64,000 nt of DNA. Source: Cymodocea nodosa (lineage: Eukaryota; Streptophyta; Magnoliopsida; Alismatales; Cymodoceaceae). The notes under the pieces are model-generated. The model worked only from the letters and a program-made list of their open reading frames with translations. It had not been told where the DNA came from and made no database searches. The DNA is taken from contig CM072339.1 of assembly GCA_036874045.1 (NCBI GenBank), positions 1,867,501 to 1,931,500 on the forward strand, read 5' to 3'. Shown here piece by piece: positions 25,382 through 37,200 of the stretch. Numbering within the stretch: the stretch's first letter is position 1; the number at the start of each line of letters is the position of its first letter. The position numbers and the translations under genes were made by a program.

Positions 25382-27232
25382 ATGCTCGCCGTCAGACGCC
25401 TGGGTTTCCGACTTCCGTCCTCTTGCCGCCGGCTATCGTCCAGCCCTCGTTCTCTCTCCATCAATCCTGACCCACCTCCCACCACCACCACGTCGTCCTC
25501 CTCATTGGCAAGCCTTTTCCTTCTCGCTGAGAACCACTCCACAACCTCTTCCAGCCTTGGCTTACAGAAATGGTGCCAGAGGTCCAAGCTCCCCATGTCC
25601 GACCTCCTCAATGCAATCTCCAAAGGACAAAGTTGCCGTCGTGCGTGTTCCTTGGGCATCGCCATCTACTCAGGTCTCCTGGCGAAAACCCACGTCATAG
25701 ACGTCGACATTGCGGACTTGCTGGTTGAGATGGCTGAGGCACGGGTGTTCCCCTGCCGCCCCATCCAACTCAACCAGCTGATCGTCAAGATCTGTCGGAG
25801 TGGGTTCGTTGGTAAGGCGTGGGACTTTCTCCACGCCGTGAAGAAAGGTCGGAGATGCTTGGTGAAGACCGCTTCGTGCAATGCTCTCCTTAGTGGTCTT
25901 AACAGAGATGGAGACTTCGAGAGAATGAACTTGTTGTTTGCAGAGATGAGAGACTGGGGTGTTGCACCGAATATCATGACAATGGGGATATTACTCGATC
26001 ACCTGTGCAAGTCGGACAGGATTGATCTTGCCTGGAAGATGCTCGATAAAATGGATGCAAGAATGATGCCAGACGCCGGTCTGTTTAACATTGTGATTAA
26101 TGGTCTATGTAAAGTTGGGAGAGTTCAAGATGGTTTGTTGATTTTGGACCACATGAAATCGAAGTATGGAATTGCTCCTAATACCATTACCTATAATACA
26201 CTTCTTGATGGGCTTTGCAAGTTGGGAAAGATTGATATGTCAAATCGACTGTTGGCACGGATGAAGGATGAAGGTGTGCCTTTCAGTATAATCACTGTGA
26301 ACACCGTCGTTGATGGAATGTGTGGGATTGGTAAGGTTGACCTTGCGCTGCAATTTTTCCAAGAGCAACAATATATCGATACTGATCTCGCAGGAGATGC
26401 GGTAACATACAGCATTCTGATGTCAGGGTTCCTTTCTAATAATGAGGTTGACAAGGCAATGAAACTGTTTGATGAAATGCTGAGCACTGGCCATAAGCCT
26501 GATGCAATATTGTATTACACATTGATATCAGGCTTAGCACGTACAATGAAGATAGAGAAGGCTTACGAAATAGCCTCCCAAATGCAAAAAGACGGATTTA
26601 ATCTCACCATAAACTACTACAACATTTTGGTGAATGGGTTTTGCAAGAGAAAGAAATTTGATAAGGTGCATATGTTGCTAGAGGAAATGAGAAAGGTAGG
26701 TTTAAAGCCTGATTTAATCACGTATAACACCCTTATAGCCTCTTCTAGCAAGAAAGGAGATTTCCCAACTGCTTTTAGGCTGCTTACAGAGATGCTTGAC
26801 AGTGGTTTCAAGCCTTCCATATATACTTATGGATCCCTTATCCATGGTTACTGCAGTGCTGGCAACTTTGATGAAGCCATGAAAATTTTCAGAAGCATGA
26901 GTAACGAGGGAACTCCACCAGACAATACCATATACAACATTCTTATTCGTTATCTCAGTGAGAAGGTGGAAGTTGGTGGTGTAATCTCACTTTTGGAAGA
27001 GATGAGAACTCAAGGGGTACCACCAAGCACTGCTGTCTATAATTCAGTGTTTAGCTGTCTTCGCAGCAACAATTTACTTGACGAAGCATATGAAGTAATG
27101 AATAGTATGAAGGAAGAAGGATGTAGACCTGACTGTATTACAGTACAGATACTAACAGAGTGGTTTTCTGCCATTGGGGAGATCACAAAGTTGAAAAATT
27201 TTATCCATGGAAAAGTTTTTCCTGGCTCATGA
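25382..27232 (+). CDS. P-class pentatricopeptide repeat protein, 616 residues
   Basis: This is a single uninterrupted exon, as is normal for PPR genes. The chosen ATG (25382) gives an N-terminus rich in Arg and Ser with few acids (MLAVRRLGFRLPSSCRRL), typical of mitochondrial or plastid import; an in-frame ATG at 25316 next to a poly-T run would add 22 residues. From about residue 165 there are twelve successive 35-residue PPR motifs with the usual pattern (for example NTITYNTLLDGLCKLGKID and DAVTYSILMSGF), a partial one at the C-terminus, and a weaker one before them. There is no E, DYW or SMR domain, so it is P-class. Such proteins bind organelle RNA and affect its splicing, stability or translation. 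The style resembles Arabidopsis At3g61520/At5g28460, but orthology is not proven. Frame and repeat array look intact. Confidence 0.92.
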   Translation: MLAVRRLGFRLPSSCRRLSSSPRSLSINPDPPPTTTTSSSSLASLFLLAENHSTTSSSLGLQKWCQRSKLPMSDLLNAISKGQSCRRACSLGIAIYSGLLAKTHVIDVDIADLLVEMAEARVFPCRPIQLNQLIVKICRSGFVGKAWDFLHAVKKGRRCLVKTASCNALLSGLNRDGDFERMNLLFAEMRDWGVAPNIMTMGILLDHLCKSDRIDLAWKMLDKMDARMMPDAGLFNIVINGLCKVGRVQDGLLILDHMKSKYGIAPNTITYNTLLDGLCKLGKIDMSNRLLARMKDEGVPFSIITVNTVVDGMCGIGKVDLALQFFQEQQYIDTDLAGDAVTYSILMSGFLSNNEVDKAMKLFDEMLSTGHKPDAILYYTLISGLARTMKIEKAYEIASQMQKDGFNLTINYYNILVNGFCKRKKFDKVHMLLEEMRKVGLKPDLITYNTLIASSSKKGDFPTAFRLLTEMLDSGFKPSIYTYGSLIHGYCSAGNFDEAMKIFRSMSNEGTPPDNTIYNILIRYLSEKVEVGGVISLLEEMRTQGVPPSTAVYNSVFSCLRSNNLLDEAYEVMNSMKEEGCRPDCITVQILTEWFSAIGEITKLKNFIHGKVFPGS

Positions 27233-28450
27233 ATATAAAGGTGGGTTTCATCATTGAAGAATTGATTTTTCATACAAGTGAACTGTTTGGATGCTAATTA
27301 TCTATGCATAAAAGAGCTTTGCTGGTTTAGCACAAATAACCATTCCAAAGGTCCAAGGACCCTCCATGATTTTAATGTTAATGTCACCAGTGTTGCGATT
27401 TTCTTGAAGTTTTTACTAGGGTAACAATGAATGACTGACCTAGGCAACATGGGTTTCGGAATTTATTCACAATACATTAGAAAAAGCTGTGATACAGAAA
27501 TTGAATATTTTTGTATGATACCATAGCTGTACTATGTTTTGTTTAGATACAGAAGAATAGCAAGGTAGTTATATAAAGGCATTGGGACTACTGTCTGTGT
27601 AGAAAATTACCCCTTTTGGAAAATCTGAAAGCTTGTTTCATTCAAGGCATGCATGCTATTAGGTATTGGGTTTTCCCTCTTCTCTATCACTATTGAAGAT
27701 GAAAGAAGCGAAATGGACTGCTGAAGGTTGTCCATATAAGAGATGTTCAAGGCCTGCACAACAAGAGGATCAATTTTTTGCTATCACACTGAAATCTGCA
27801 GGATGGATGATGGTGTTCAATGCAGGTAATTGCTTTTTCCCCTTTTCTTTGATATGTATTTTTCCCCTTGTGTGTAAGAATTTGAAGCGAAATAACCTTT
27901 GAAAATATATATATTCCCTGTTATGGTAGAATTAGTTATGCATTATAATTGAACATGTTCTACTTTTTTTCCATGGATTATGTGCTAGTACTAAAGAAAG
28001 TTTGTTGATACCTTGGAATTTCTGTAGCTTTGTATAGTCTGCAGTCCATCTTGAAAACAAACATGTACAATACTAGAAAATTTCATTCTGTACATGTACT
28101 TGTTGATACTTTGGAATTTCTGTGCATGTACTTGTGATGCACACTTGTTAATTATAAAGCAACTTTTTGATGAAGCACCTAAAGCACCCTCTAAAGCAAA
28201 CAAAAACAAAATCAAAATCCTGTTCAATTAAATATTTTCAAAATTGAGGGCAAGCAAGTTGTCCTAAGCAGAAGATCATTTCCTTTTCAATGAAATCTAT
28301 GGGATACTCCTAACTCGTAATTCTAATCAATTTGAATTTCATTTGTTTTCTTTTTAAAAATAAATTATGTTTAAGACAACAGCGCTTTATATATAATATA
28401 GTTTTGATTTGTGACACTGATAAATGCAGTCCATACTGAACCCTTTTGCA
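27233..28450. other. 3' flank of the PPR gene, no gene seen
   Basis: Mixed composition near the gene, AT-rich further on. A short diverged duplication (words like CTTGTTGATACTTTGGAATT) occurs near 28000-28130. No coding frame is convincing. Confidence 0.4.
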
Positions 28451-28454
28451 GATG

Positions 28455-28760
28455 TCAAACTGTCTCACCTAAATGCTGAACAGAACCAACCGATTGGTCA
28501 TCCACTTCTTGGTTGACAATCCGCACGTGTCGGCTCAGGAGATACACCTCCAAGTTAGACGAGCCATCATGTCTATCTAGTGCTCTCACAGTATTTTGGC
28601 TATCAAAAAACAAGCTACGCGGTGATTGGTAAATCTCACATACTGGTATACTACCATCCACTACAGAGATCTCTCTAAGTATGCTTGAGTGTGGGACAAC
28701 TTGCACGCTTAAATCAGATCTTCTCCTCCTCCTGCTGATTTTACTTGGGCATCTGAGAAC
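28455..28760 (-). pseudogene. Orphan coding-like segment, unknown origin
   Basis: One minus-strand frame stays open for about 100 codons, and its translation has a balanced, protein-like composition, unlike nearby spacer. It runs from a basic patch (SRRRRRSDLSV) through VVPHSSILREISVVDGSIPV and FFDSQNTVRALDRHDGSS to VNQEVDDQSVGSVQHLGETV. It has no ATG at its start and no obvious splice partners within a few kilobases. I do not recognise the family. It may be a captured gene fragment, an exon of an unrecognised gene, or chance. Confidence 0.35.
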
Positions 28761-29968
28761 CCTTCTCTTACATCAAGGATTTTATATTAAGGGCAATATT
28801 TGGTAAAAAGTTATTTAGATTTAGTGTTGTATGAAAAAAAGCTGACATTTAAAATTAAAAAAAAAAACTATATAACAAGTTTTCTTTTCATTTAGGATCT
28901 TAGTTCAAATTGAAGCATTTTTTGAGCTGTAGAGATAAGTTTGCATAAGGAATATATGTTTGGTTCAGCTTTTTAAAAATGCTAATATGTTTTGATATGT
29001 TGGATCAAATAATTGCCACCGAATGTCTCAAGGCTCTACTTGGAATTATGATTGGGATCACAGATTTTGGGTTTTTTGGTAAATACAAAAAAATTACGAG
29101 GACATCTTTGGAAACATCGTAGCTTTTTCCTAAGGCAACTGTCATTAATTTTTTTACAAACACTGGATTGAATCGAATCGCATAAGCTATGTTTTCAGAA
29201 AAGTCGGAATTGTTATATGCATTCGGAAATGTATTTTGAATAAAAAATCTAGAAAAGTTATGGTGCAATCACATTTTCAAAGCAGGCTAAGGCTAACTTA
29301 TTTTCAATTTTACAGTTTACATTTTTTTTTGATAATGATAGTATTTATACACTCCTATTGGTGTAGCACACCTGGACTAAAAGTGGAGAACCTAACAATT
29401 TTTTGATAATTGAAGTGTTTTTGTAATGAAGGGACTTTCAATTGTGCTATCCTAATTTTGGTGAGAACTAAAACTTTTAGACCAAAACATTTTACCACTT
29501 TTTCCAATTCCTTCCTAACTTTAAAGAGTATCCCAAACTCATAAATATTCTAAATATTTGCAATTATAAACTTTCTCCAAAATTATAGTATTTTTTACTA
29601 TTTACATTATTCATCATATATTTTTAATAAAATTTATTCTTATAGGCCTAAATTTGCAGGTACCTTCAACGGTAAGTAATGAAATAAATTGTTTGTTTGA
29701 TGTTATTGGAATAAAATAAGTGAAATAATTAGCTAAAACAGCTTTATTTCACCGTTTTCTTGAAACTAGCAATCTTTTTTTTTGATACTGAGATAAAAAA
29801 TTCAATCGTAAATACAAACTTGAGAAGTTAAATCTAAGTTAATAACATGATGAAAATTCTTTACTACTGGTAAGGTACACCGTGTTTAAAACTATCAATC
29901 TATAACAAGAGAAATAGAAAAGGAATTACTATTTTATTTATTGCACTCTCCATCTACTTAAGTAGAAG
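28761..29968. other. AT-rich spacer, nothing recognised
   Basis: No supported gene or clear mobile-element ends. A minus-strand frame near 29005-29268 is open, but its composition does not persuade me that it is coding. Confidence 0.35.
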
Positions 29969-30132
29969 GTGAACCTTGACACAATGGTAAGGCTACATTA
30001 TGATCCAGAAGTCACAGATTTAAATCTTAGTTAACAGCCTCCAGTTAGAGAGAAGGTTGCATACAATTAATCCTTCTCTACACCTCACATTGACGAAAAT
30101 ATCGTGCACTGTTTACACTTTGCTCTCCTTCT
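29969..30132 (+). mobile_element. tRNA-derived SINE, Au-like, diverged
   Basis: The pol III promoter parts are recognisable. Box A lies in CTTGACACAATGGTAAGGC and a decayed box B in CACAGATTTAAATCTTAG, where Au SINEs have GGTTCGA. They are followed by the Au-type body words AACAGCCTC and AAGGTTGCATACAAT and a tail with TCGTGCACTG. These match the order of the widespread plant Au SINE. Many substitutions indicate an old copy, not likely to be active. Confidence 0.68.
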
Positions 30133-31217
30133 AGCTAAACAAAATTATAATTCCCATTCTAGCGTTATTATGGCATTATTCCTACAACAGACTGTTTGGT
30201 AGCGCTAGCATACTAATATGTATGTGTTCAACCAATCAACTAATATGCCATTTACCAGAACCCTTAAGCTTACACCCTGTATACTTGAAGTGAATTTTCA
30301 TAATTATAATACTAATTATCTACCATTTTCAAAAAAATCTGCAGCTTTTCCTTGTCAAATCAGTTCTAGGATCCAATGCCGATAATATCGGTGGAGGGCG
30401 ATGGATACATACATATCACCGCGCCACCCTAATTATCGAATGACAATTGCGAACCACAATCCAAATTATACAAACGTAACAAGTCAATTAATCAGTACAA
30501 ATGATGTTTTGATCACCAGGAAAGCTTGTACAGTCAATACCAAACCACCAAATCAGAAATTAATTAAATCGATTAATATTAAGTCAAAAAGATGAAGACA
30601 CTACAACACAATAAAAATTCTAATTATAATTCCACCATGAGAAGTGAACTACATGATTTTTTTTTCCAAATATTTCTATTTGTTGTCAAGTTTTCAGTTA
30701 AATTACATAAATTTAAATTTTTTTTCTTATAATAATTAACCTATGTGGTTTTACGTTTACCTTTACAAAATAGGAGGCACTGAGTGCCTACTTGGTTAAT
30801 TTAGAAATTTCCCTGCCTTTTCTCCCACAGGATAGCAAGAGACTATGAGCATTGCTTTCTTGAAAAGACTAAGTCTGGAACCCTTCAAATTCAATGACAA
30901 AGGGTGTAGAAGCTCTTCGTCGAACAACCTTTTAGCAAAGGATTCCCATGGTACTAAAAAAAGAGGACAGGTGCGGTAAATGGAGAAGAGATGCACTAAC
31001 CAGCCACATGCTAATAATACAACATTCCTTGGACAGCTTTCAAGCTGTTTGTAAATAGAACAGGTCTAGCACCGAAGCATCGACACAGTCCCCTGTCTCC
31101 AGAACTTTCCTTAAAAGGGGAACCGAACTAAGAACATCAACACACAGATGCATTACCTTTCTGCAATAGAGCTTTTCTCGTTTTCTTTAAAGTGGCCACA
31201 GAATCTAGCTAGAATAG
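30133..31217. other. Spacer and 3' flank of the Der-like gene
   Basis: AT-rich with no supported gene. The part next to 31218 is probably the 3' untranslated region of the minus-strand GTPase gene. Confidence 0.4.
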
Positions 31218-34200
31218 TCAAGAAGAATTTACTTTAGCTGATCCCATCCTCTTGTCCGATCGGTTCCTAAATCCCATTTTAGAAGGTATATCCCTACTCT
31301 TGTCGCATTCTTCTGCATGTCTAGATACTGATCTCTGCATGATGCGGATTGGTATTCCTCCTAGGTCAAAATCTTCTTTGAGAGACTTCATCAAGAACCT
31401 CAAGTCTGCATCTGTGAGAGGTTTTTTGCCTCTTACGAATGCAACAAAAGTTGGTGGGCGAGCCTTAACCTGGGTAAAATATTTGATTTTTGGTTGTGTT
31501 GCCAGATCTTTCCAAGAGTGTCTACTCATAACCTGTTAGACAAAGAAGCAAACTTTCATGACTGAAAATTCATATTAAGATAATTTCCATCATTGGTTAG
31601 ACACTTTTAGGTGGGGATTAATGGCAGTCTGAAAGTTCACACCTTCAAAAGCCAACGGTTGAGACGTGCTGTTGACAATCTCAGACACCATTTTTCGTAA
31701 GTATCAATAACTGTCTGCATAATGGATACCCTTTCATCACCTTCTAGCGCTGAAACAAATACAATCGGAATTCCAGAAATCTGTCGCCAAATATCAGAAA
31801 AATAAGCTTCCAAAACGATGTAATATCAAATTAACAAAATCCAAATTTGAGCAATAAGACATTTCTTCAACACAAATGCTATGTATGCTATAGGCCATGT
31901 TTACAATCAAATATGATATAAAGTCGTGTCACTTATTTAGGGAGGTACTATTTCAAACTACTTCTAAAGAAACCAGCTTCTGGAAAAAAAAAGTAAAAAT
32001 ATGTTTCTAAGAACTAATTGCAGAAACGAACCTCTGGGAATGTTGCTTATAAAGGGCCAAGGCACTGAAGCATTGATCTTGGGGGGCTGGGTGCCTAGGC
32101 AGTGCCTAAGCCCCATTTTAAAAAGTTCGAAAATTTTATTTTCAGTGACTTATTATTTATGTTATGAATTATTAAATACAATTTATACATAAATATATGT
32201 AATCTTAGCTAAGATAACCCTAAATTTTATCAAAACATACAAAAAATAACACAACAATGATAAATTGTGGCAAGGTTAATATCACAACTTTAATTATAGA
32301 CACAAATCAACATCTAAATGTATTAAAAACATTACATTCTTACACTTCAATAAATCTTAACACTTAAAAAATGCACGGCACCTTGCTGGATTTGATACTG
32401 GATGCCACAAAGATCCAGCTGTAACAAAATAATGTGAAGCATTTAATTGCCTAGCTGCATATTGTATCAACAAGAGGGCCACACAAATTCTGAAATTAAC
32501 TTATTAAATTGCCATAATGGAATTGTCATGATATGTCTATAAATGTCTTCACATTATTCTGTAAATAACAAACAAGAACATGGATGGAATTAGAAATAAG
32601 CAATTTTAAACCCAACATTTACCGAAAGCCGGTTAAACCCCAGCTTTTGGAGGAGTAGGAAGTGAACTAAAAGTTAACACTCTACCATCTGAACTTCACC
32701 CAGAAGTAGAATTTTCATACGCTGCTCCATTTGGAACAACTTCTGACAAGTACAGCTTCTATGGTAGATAGAACCGGAAGAAGCTATTCAGTACTAGTCT
32801 CAAACCAAGCCTAAATACCACTTGAAAAATCTCTAGAATCCAATTAATTGCAGATTTTCGATTGTATCAGTCCCCATACTAATAACCAAAAATCAACAAC
32901 AATTATGATCAAACTATTGCTTTAAGATAGGGAAGTTATAAAATTTTGATCAAACTATAAAAGGGAGAGGTCCAAGCATGTGAAGTTCATGAAAGCAACA
33001 GGATATGGTAAGTACTTTTACCAAATCTTTTGGCTGGAAGACTGGAAGTGCACATAAATAGCTGGAAAGTGAAATCTTCCTATAAAAAGACCATGCGGTC
33101 TATACCATAGCTAGCCAAGAACATTGTAAATGGACAAATTTTGCAATTTTTTATCAAATTCACCCAAAACATAAAAATATGAATTTAAAATTTTTTCACT
33201 GTTTTGCTAAACTTGGACGGCACCATTTTTATGGAATCCTAAAGTACCGTACTATTTATCTTGAGTTTGCCAAACAGTGCTCATCCCGTGCCTAAATTCT
33301 GCATCTTAGAGCTTCTAATCTCAATGCAGCCAATGGTTTTGCTTCAAAGGAGTGGAAGGGTGATTGCTAACCTCTTGCCCAAAAGTTGAAACAAGCAGTC
33401 AGATTACATACACGCTCAAATAAGCCGTACACAAGTGAGTTCATTGGCCAGTTACAATAATAAATAGAGATCTTTTGGTTTTACAGCACTAAATTTCTCC
33501 TCATGACATGCTTTTCAAATAAGCCACAATCAGGAAAAGTGAACATCAGGAAGATAAACAGAAGTAAAGATTTTCTGAAATTTAACAGGACGTCATGTGT
33601 TCAAAGTTTCACCAACAAAGCAAATTCAAAGGGTGATTTACATAAAAGCTTATATAACATATTATAAGTAAACAAAATATTATATAACATGTTGAAATAT
33701 ATAAAAAGTAAGCAAACGAATACACTGCCATGAGTAACACAGTATCAACTACCAACATGAATAAGACTATCAAACCTGTGGAATCAATGTTTGTATTTCT
33801 TTTGGAACAGCATCCATAACCTCATGCATGATAGAATTTTGTTTTCCTCTCAGTAGATCCATCTTATTCACAATCACAACAAGACCTCTACCTTCTTCAA
33901 CTGCTTGTCGGGCTATGACAACTTCTGCATGTTTCATGCTACATCTAGCTTTTGCAATCTACATGTAACATGTCATTGGATAACAAGTTAGTCCAAATTT
34001 CTGATATCTTAATTTCAAGCTCATCAAGGAAAAAAAAATCTCAGTTGATGAAGGAATTGGAGATGTTTTGAAAGAACTGTCGATGTAGATGTGAAAATCA
34101 CATAATTTTGAAGTTCCACAAGTTCTCACAGGAAAGCTAAATATGCAATGCGCCAATGTCAACTGGATAATATATTTGATGCAGTTATTTCTGCATGTTA

Positions 34201-37200
34201 TTTTGCTTTGTTATACATAATTTTTCCATGGTGACCAATCACATATTTTTGAAGTTCCACAAGTTCTCACAGGAAAGCTAAATATGAAATGTGCCAATGT
34301 CAACTGGATAATATATTTGGTGCAGTTATTTCTGCATGTTATTTTGCTTTGTTATACATAATTTTGCCATGGTGACCAAGAAGACATAAATATTTTGCTC
34401 ACAAAAAACTGTTGATATGTAGATATCTAATTCAAAACAAATTGGTTATAAATGTAGAGGTCCATTTATATATTTATTTATTTATTTTTTAAGTTTTTAA
34501 TGTGAGGTTATTTATTCTAATATTCTTCCTCACTTGTGGTATTCTTTTTAAGTCCTACAAGTATTTTTTTCATGTGCATGTACATGTGATCTTTTTGCAT
34601 TGATATCATATTGAAATATAGATATTTAACTTAAAATCAATTGGATATGAGTGTAGAAATCCATTTATATATTAATTTATGTTTTTTAATTTTTGAATGT
34701 GGGACTATCTTTATGGCTTAGAATGCAAGACTGTAAAACATGATTATATTCAAAAAATTAGAGTTTGCTAGGATGTGTATACTAAATGGATGAGTAATAA
34801 TACCATAACAGATAAACTTAAAAATGATTTTATTAGGAATAGAGTAAGAGGTGTACCTATTGAAGACAAGAGAAACTCAACTTAAGTAGTTTAATCATAT
34901 CTGAAGAAGACCGAGGAATACATCATTTAGAAGAAGAGATTTAATTAGTGTAGAATAAATTAAAAGAAGTAGAGGTAGACTTGGTTAGGAATTATAAAAA
35001 AAGATTTAAATTTATATAATTTAATCGAAAACTTAACAATAGATAGAAATATTTAGAAAAAAAGAATTCATATGGTCAACTTCATGTAATAAGATTATAA
35101 CTCAGATTGTTATTGTTGAGACTATCTATTCCAACAAAAACAATTTTAAATCTTAGCTAGCAAACAAGCCATGGAAGAAAGGGCAAAAAAAAAGGCTAAC
35201 AAAAGTAATGCATAGAACCCATAAACAACTCAAAACTATTTACGGCAAGAAAGGACATGATAATTCAAGATTCATTGAACTTGTTATTTTGTTATCAATG
35301 TTATGAACCCAAACGGACACCAAACCACTGTCCTAACTGGACCAGACTACCAGTCCAAAAATGGTGCCACCAGTTCAAAAGCCAGTGTCAATGATTTAAC
35401 CTTTTCCCTCAGATGGCATCGTAACAATTTAATTTATCAATCAACTAAAATTAAGAAAAATCGGGAAAATACACAGACCAATTATCTTACCAGACTTCAG
35501 GTGTTTAGATTTAGGTTTGAAAAGTCAGGCCTAATGGGCTTTCAGGTATTTGGAAGTTTGATTTTGAAAAAAAAGAACTGATTGGATCAGTGGTTCAATG
35601 TTTCAACTGACCAATTCAAGTGGTCCAAGAGCTGACCATCAAAACAGTCCATCTGGTTTCGAAGGATGGCTTAAGCATCGGCTCTATCACTGACTGGTCC
35701 AAATGGATTTTCATGTGGTTCATTATCCTTAAGGCCGGTACAAAAATAACAGTTCTTGTGACTTTGATACAGGCAAAGGCTAGTCAAAAATAACATATTA
35801 CAATATGCTTTTTTCACAAATCATGATTATGTCATTCATTGCCATAAATATTGAAATGGCATAACATTACAAACAAAAATGGTATTCCAAAGAAACAACA
35901 ATAAATAAAAAATAAGATCAAAATGTGCTAGGAAAAGCGGAACTCTAGAAAAAGCATTTTACCTTTTTGGTCAATCAGAAATGGGGAGTATGATGCCATA
36001 TTAAACAAAAAATAACACTGGACATAAAAATCTTACCATGGCAAATTATTTCAACAAGCATAACCATAACTGCAGCTAAATTCCTCAGGGTAAGAATTAG
36101 GAGAATGAGTAAGATAATTTTTAGATTGCAAGGGAAAAAAGTATTATCATCTTTCGGTAGTTTAAGTTGCAGACAAATATTGGACAGCTTTACTTTGGTA
36201 GATAACTTCCAGCTAGTAGTATGTGCTGGAAGAAAGGTAAAAACGGGTAAAGAGGCTCAATTAACTGTATGTGCTTTATTCTGATAGATGATAAGTCTTC
36301 TTAAACCAAAAATGTAGTCAGATATTTGAGTGGATATATCTCTATAATATAAGTACTAATACTGAAACAATGAAAGATTAAGGTATGCTGAAAGATGCGG
36401 CATCCAATAAAAGAGAAATATTTGCAAGTCACACAACCTAAAAACAAGTAACTCAGTTTCACCTTAATAAACGGTCTGAGTCTGACATGCTCTAACATAA
36501 TATTGCCATAAGATTTGAATACAAAATGTTTTCACTTCAATAAGAGCAGAAAAACATAGTTCATTATGAGAAAGAAAATGTCAAAAACCACCTAAGCTTC
36601 TTTGAGCCATTATTGTGATACAATAAAAGATGGCAATTCAATGTAGGTTCAAATACTAAATCTTGCTGACCTCTTCTGCATCAAGGACCAAAGCAACAAC
36701 ATGGGCCCTCATAAGATTTTTTCTCGATTGCATAATGCTCAAGGAACTGGGGCCTTTCACTTGCCCTGATCTCTGTAACCATCCAGCTGTATCCACCTGA
36801 AAATTGATTTTTGCCAGTGAAAGCGTATTTAAAATGAAAAAGAGATATTTATAGCTTAGAAAAATGGTCTCAAAACTATGTATCCAATGAAAACTAAGTT
36901 TAGGCATCTTAAAAACGATTAATAAATTAAATGAGTATTAACCGAGTACAGGAAGCTCCAACCGAAGGTTCTGAGGAGAGTCTAATCATATGTAACCGTA
37001 CATCCATAAATGGGGAGGTTGTTTCTTACAATTCAAAGTTATTTATGATAAATATTATTTATCTACATGAAGAAAATGTTCGTGAATACAAATAAGCAGT
37101 TATTTGTACCACTTGTAGAAGATAACCTACCAAATATACAGTGCGATCATCAAACATGAACTGAGCTCTTATTGCATCTCTTGTTAAGCCAGACTCTGGT

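Noticed and set aside
25296-25700. Second plus-strand frame overlapping the PPR gene start
   Set aside because: Shadow frame in GC-rich coding DNA; the main frame continues into canonical PPR motifs.
32615-32700. tRNA-like sequence on the minus strand (CAGATGGTAGAGTG, then AACTTTTAGTT)
   Set aside because: The D-arm word looks right, but the anticodon stem pairs poorly and no proper T-arm (GGTTCRA) follows, so it is not a tRNA gene; at most a SINE relic.
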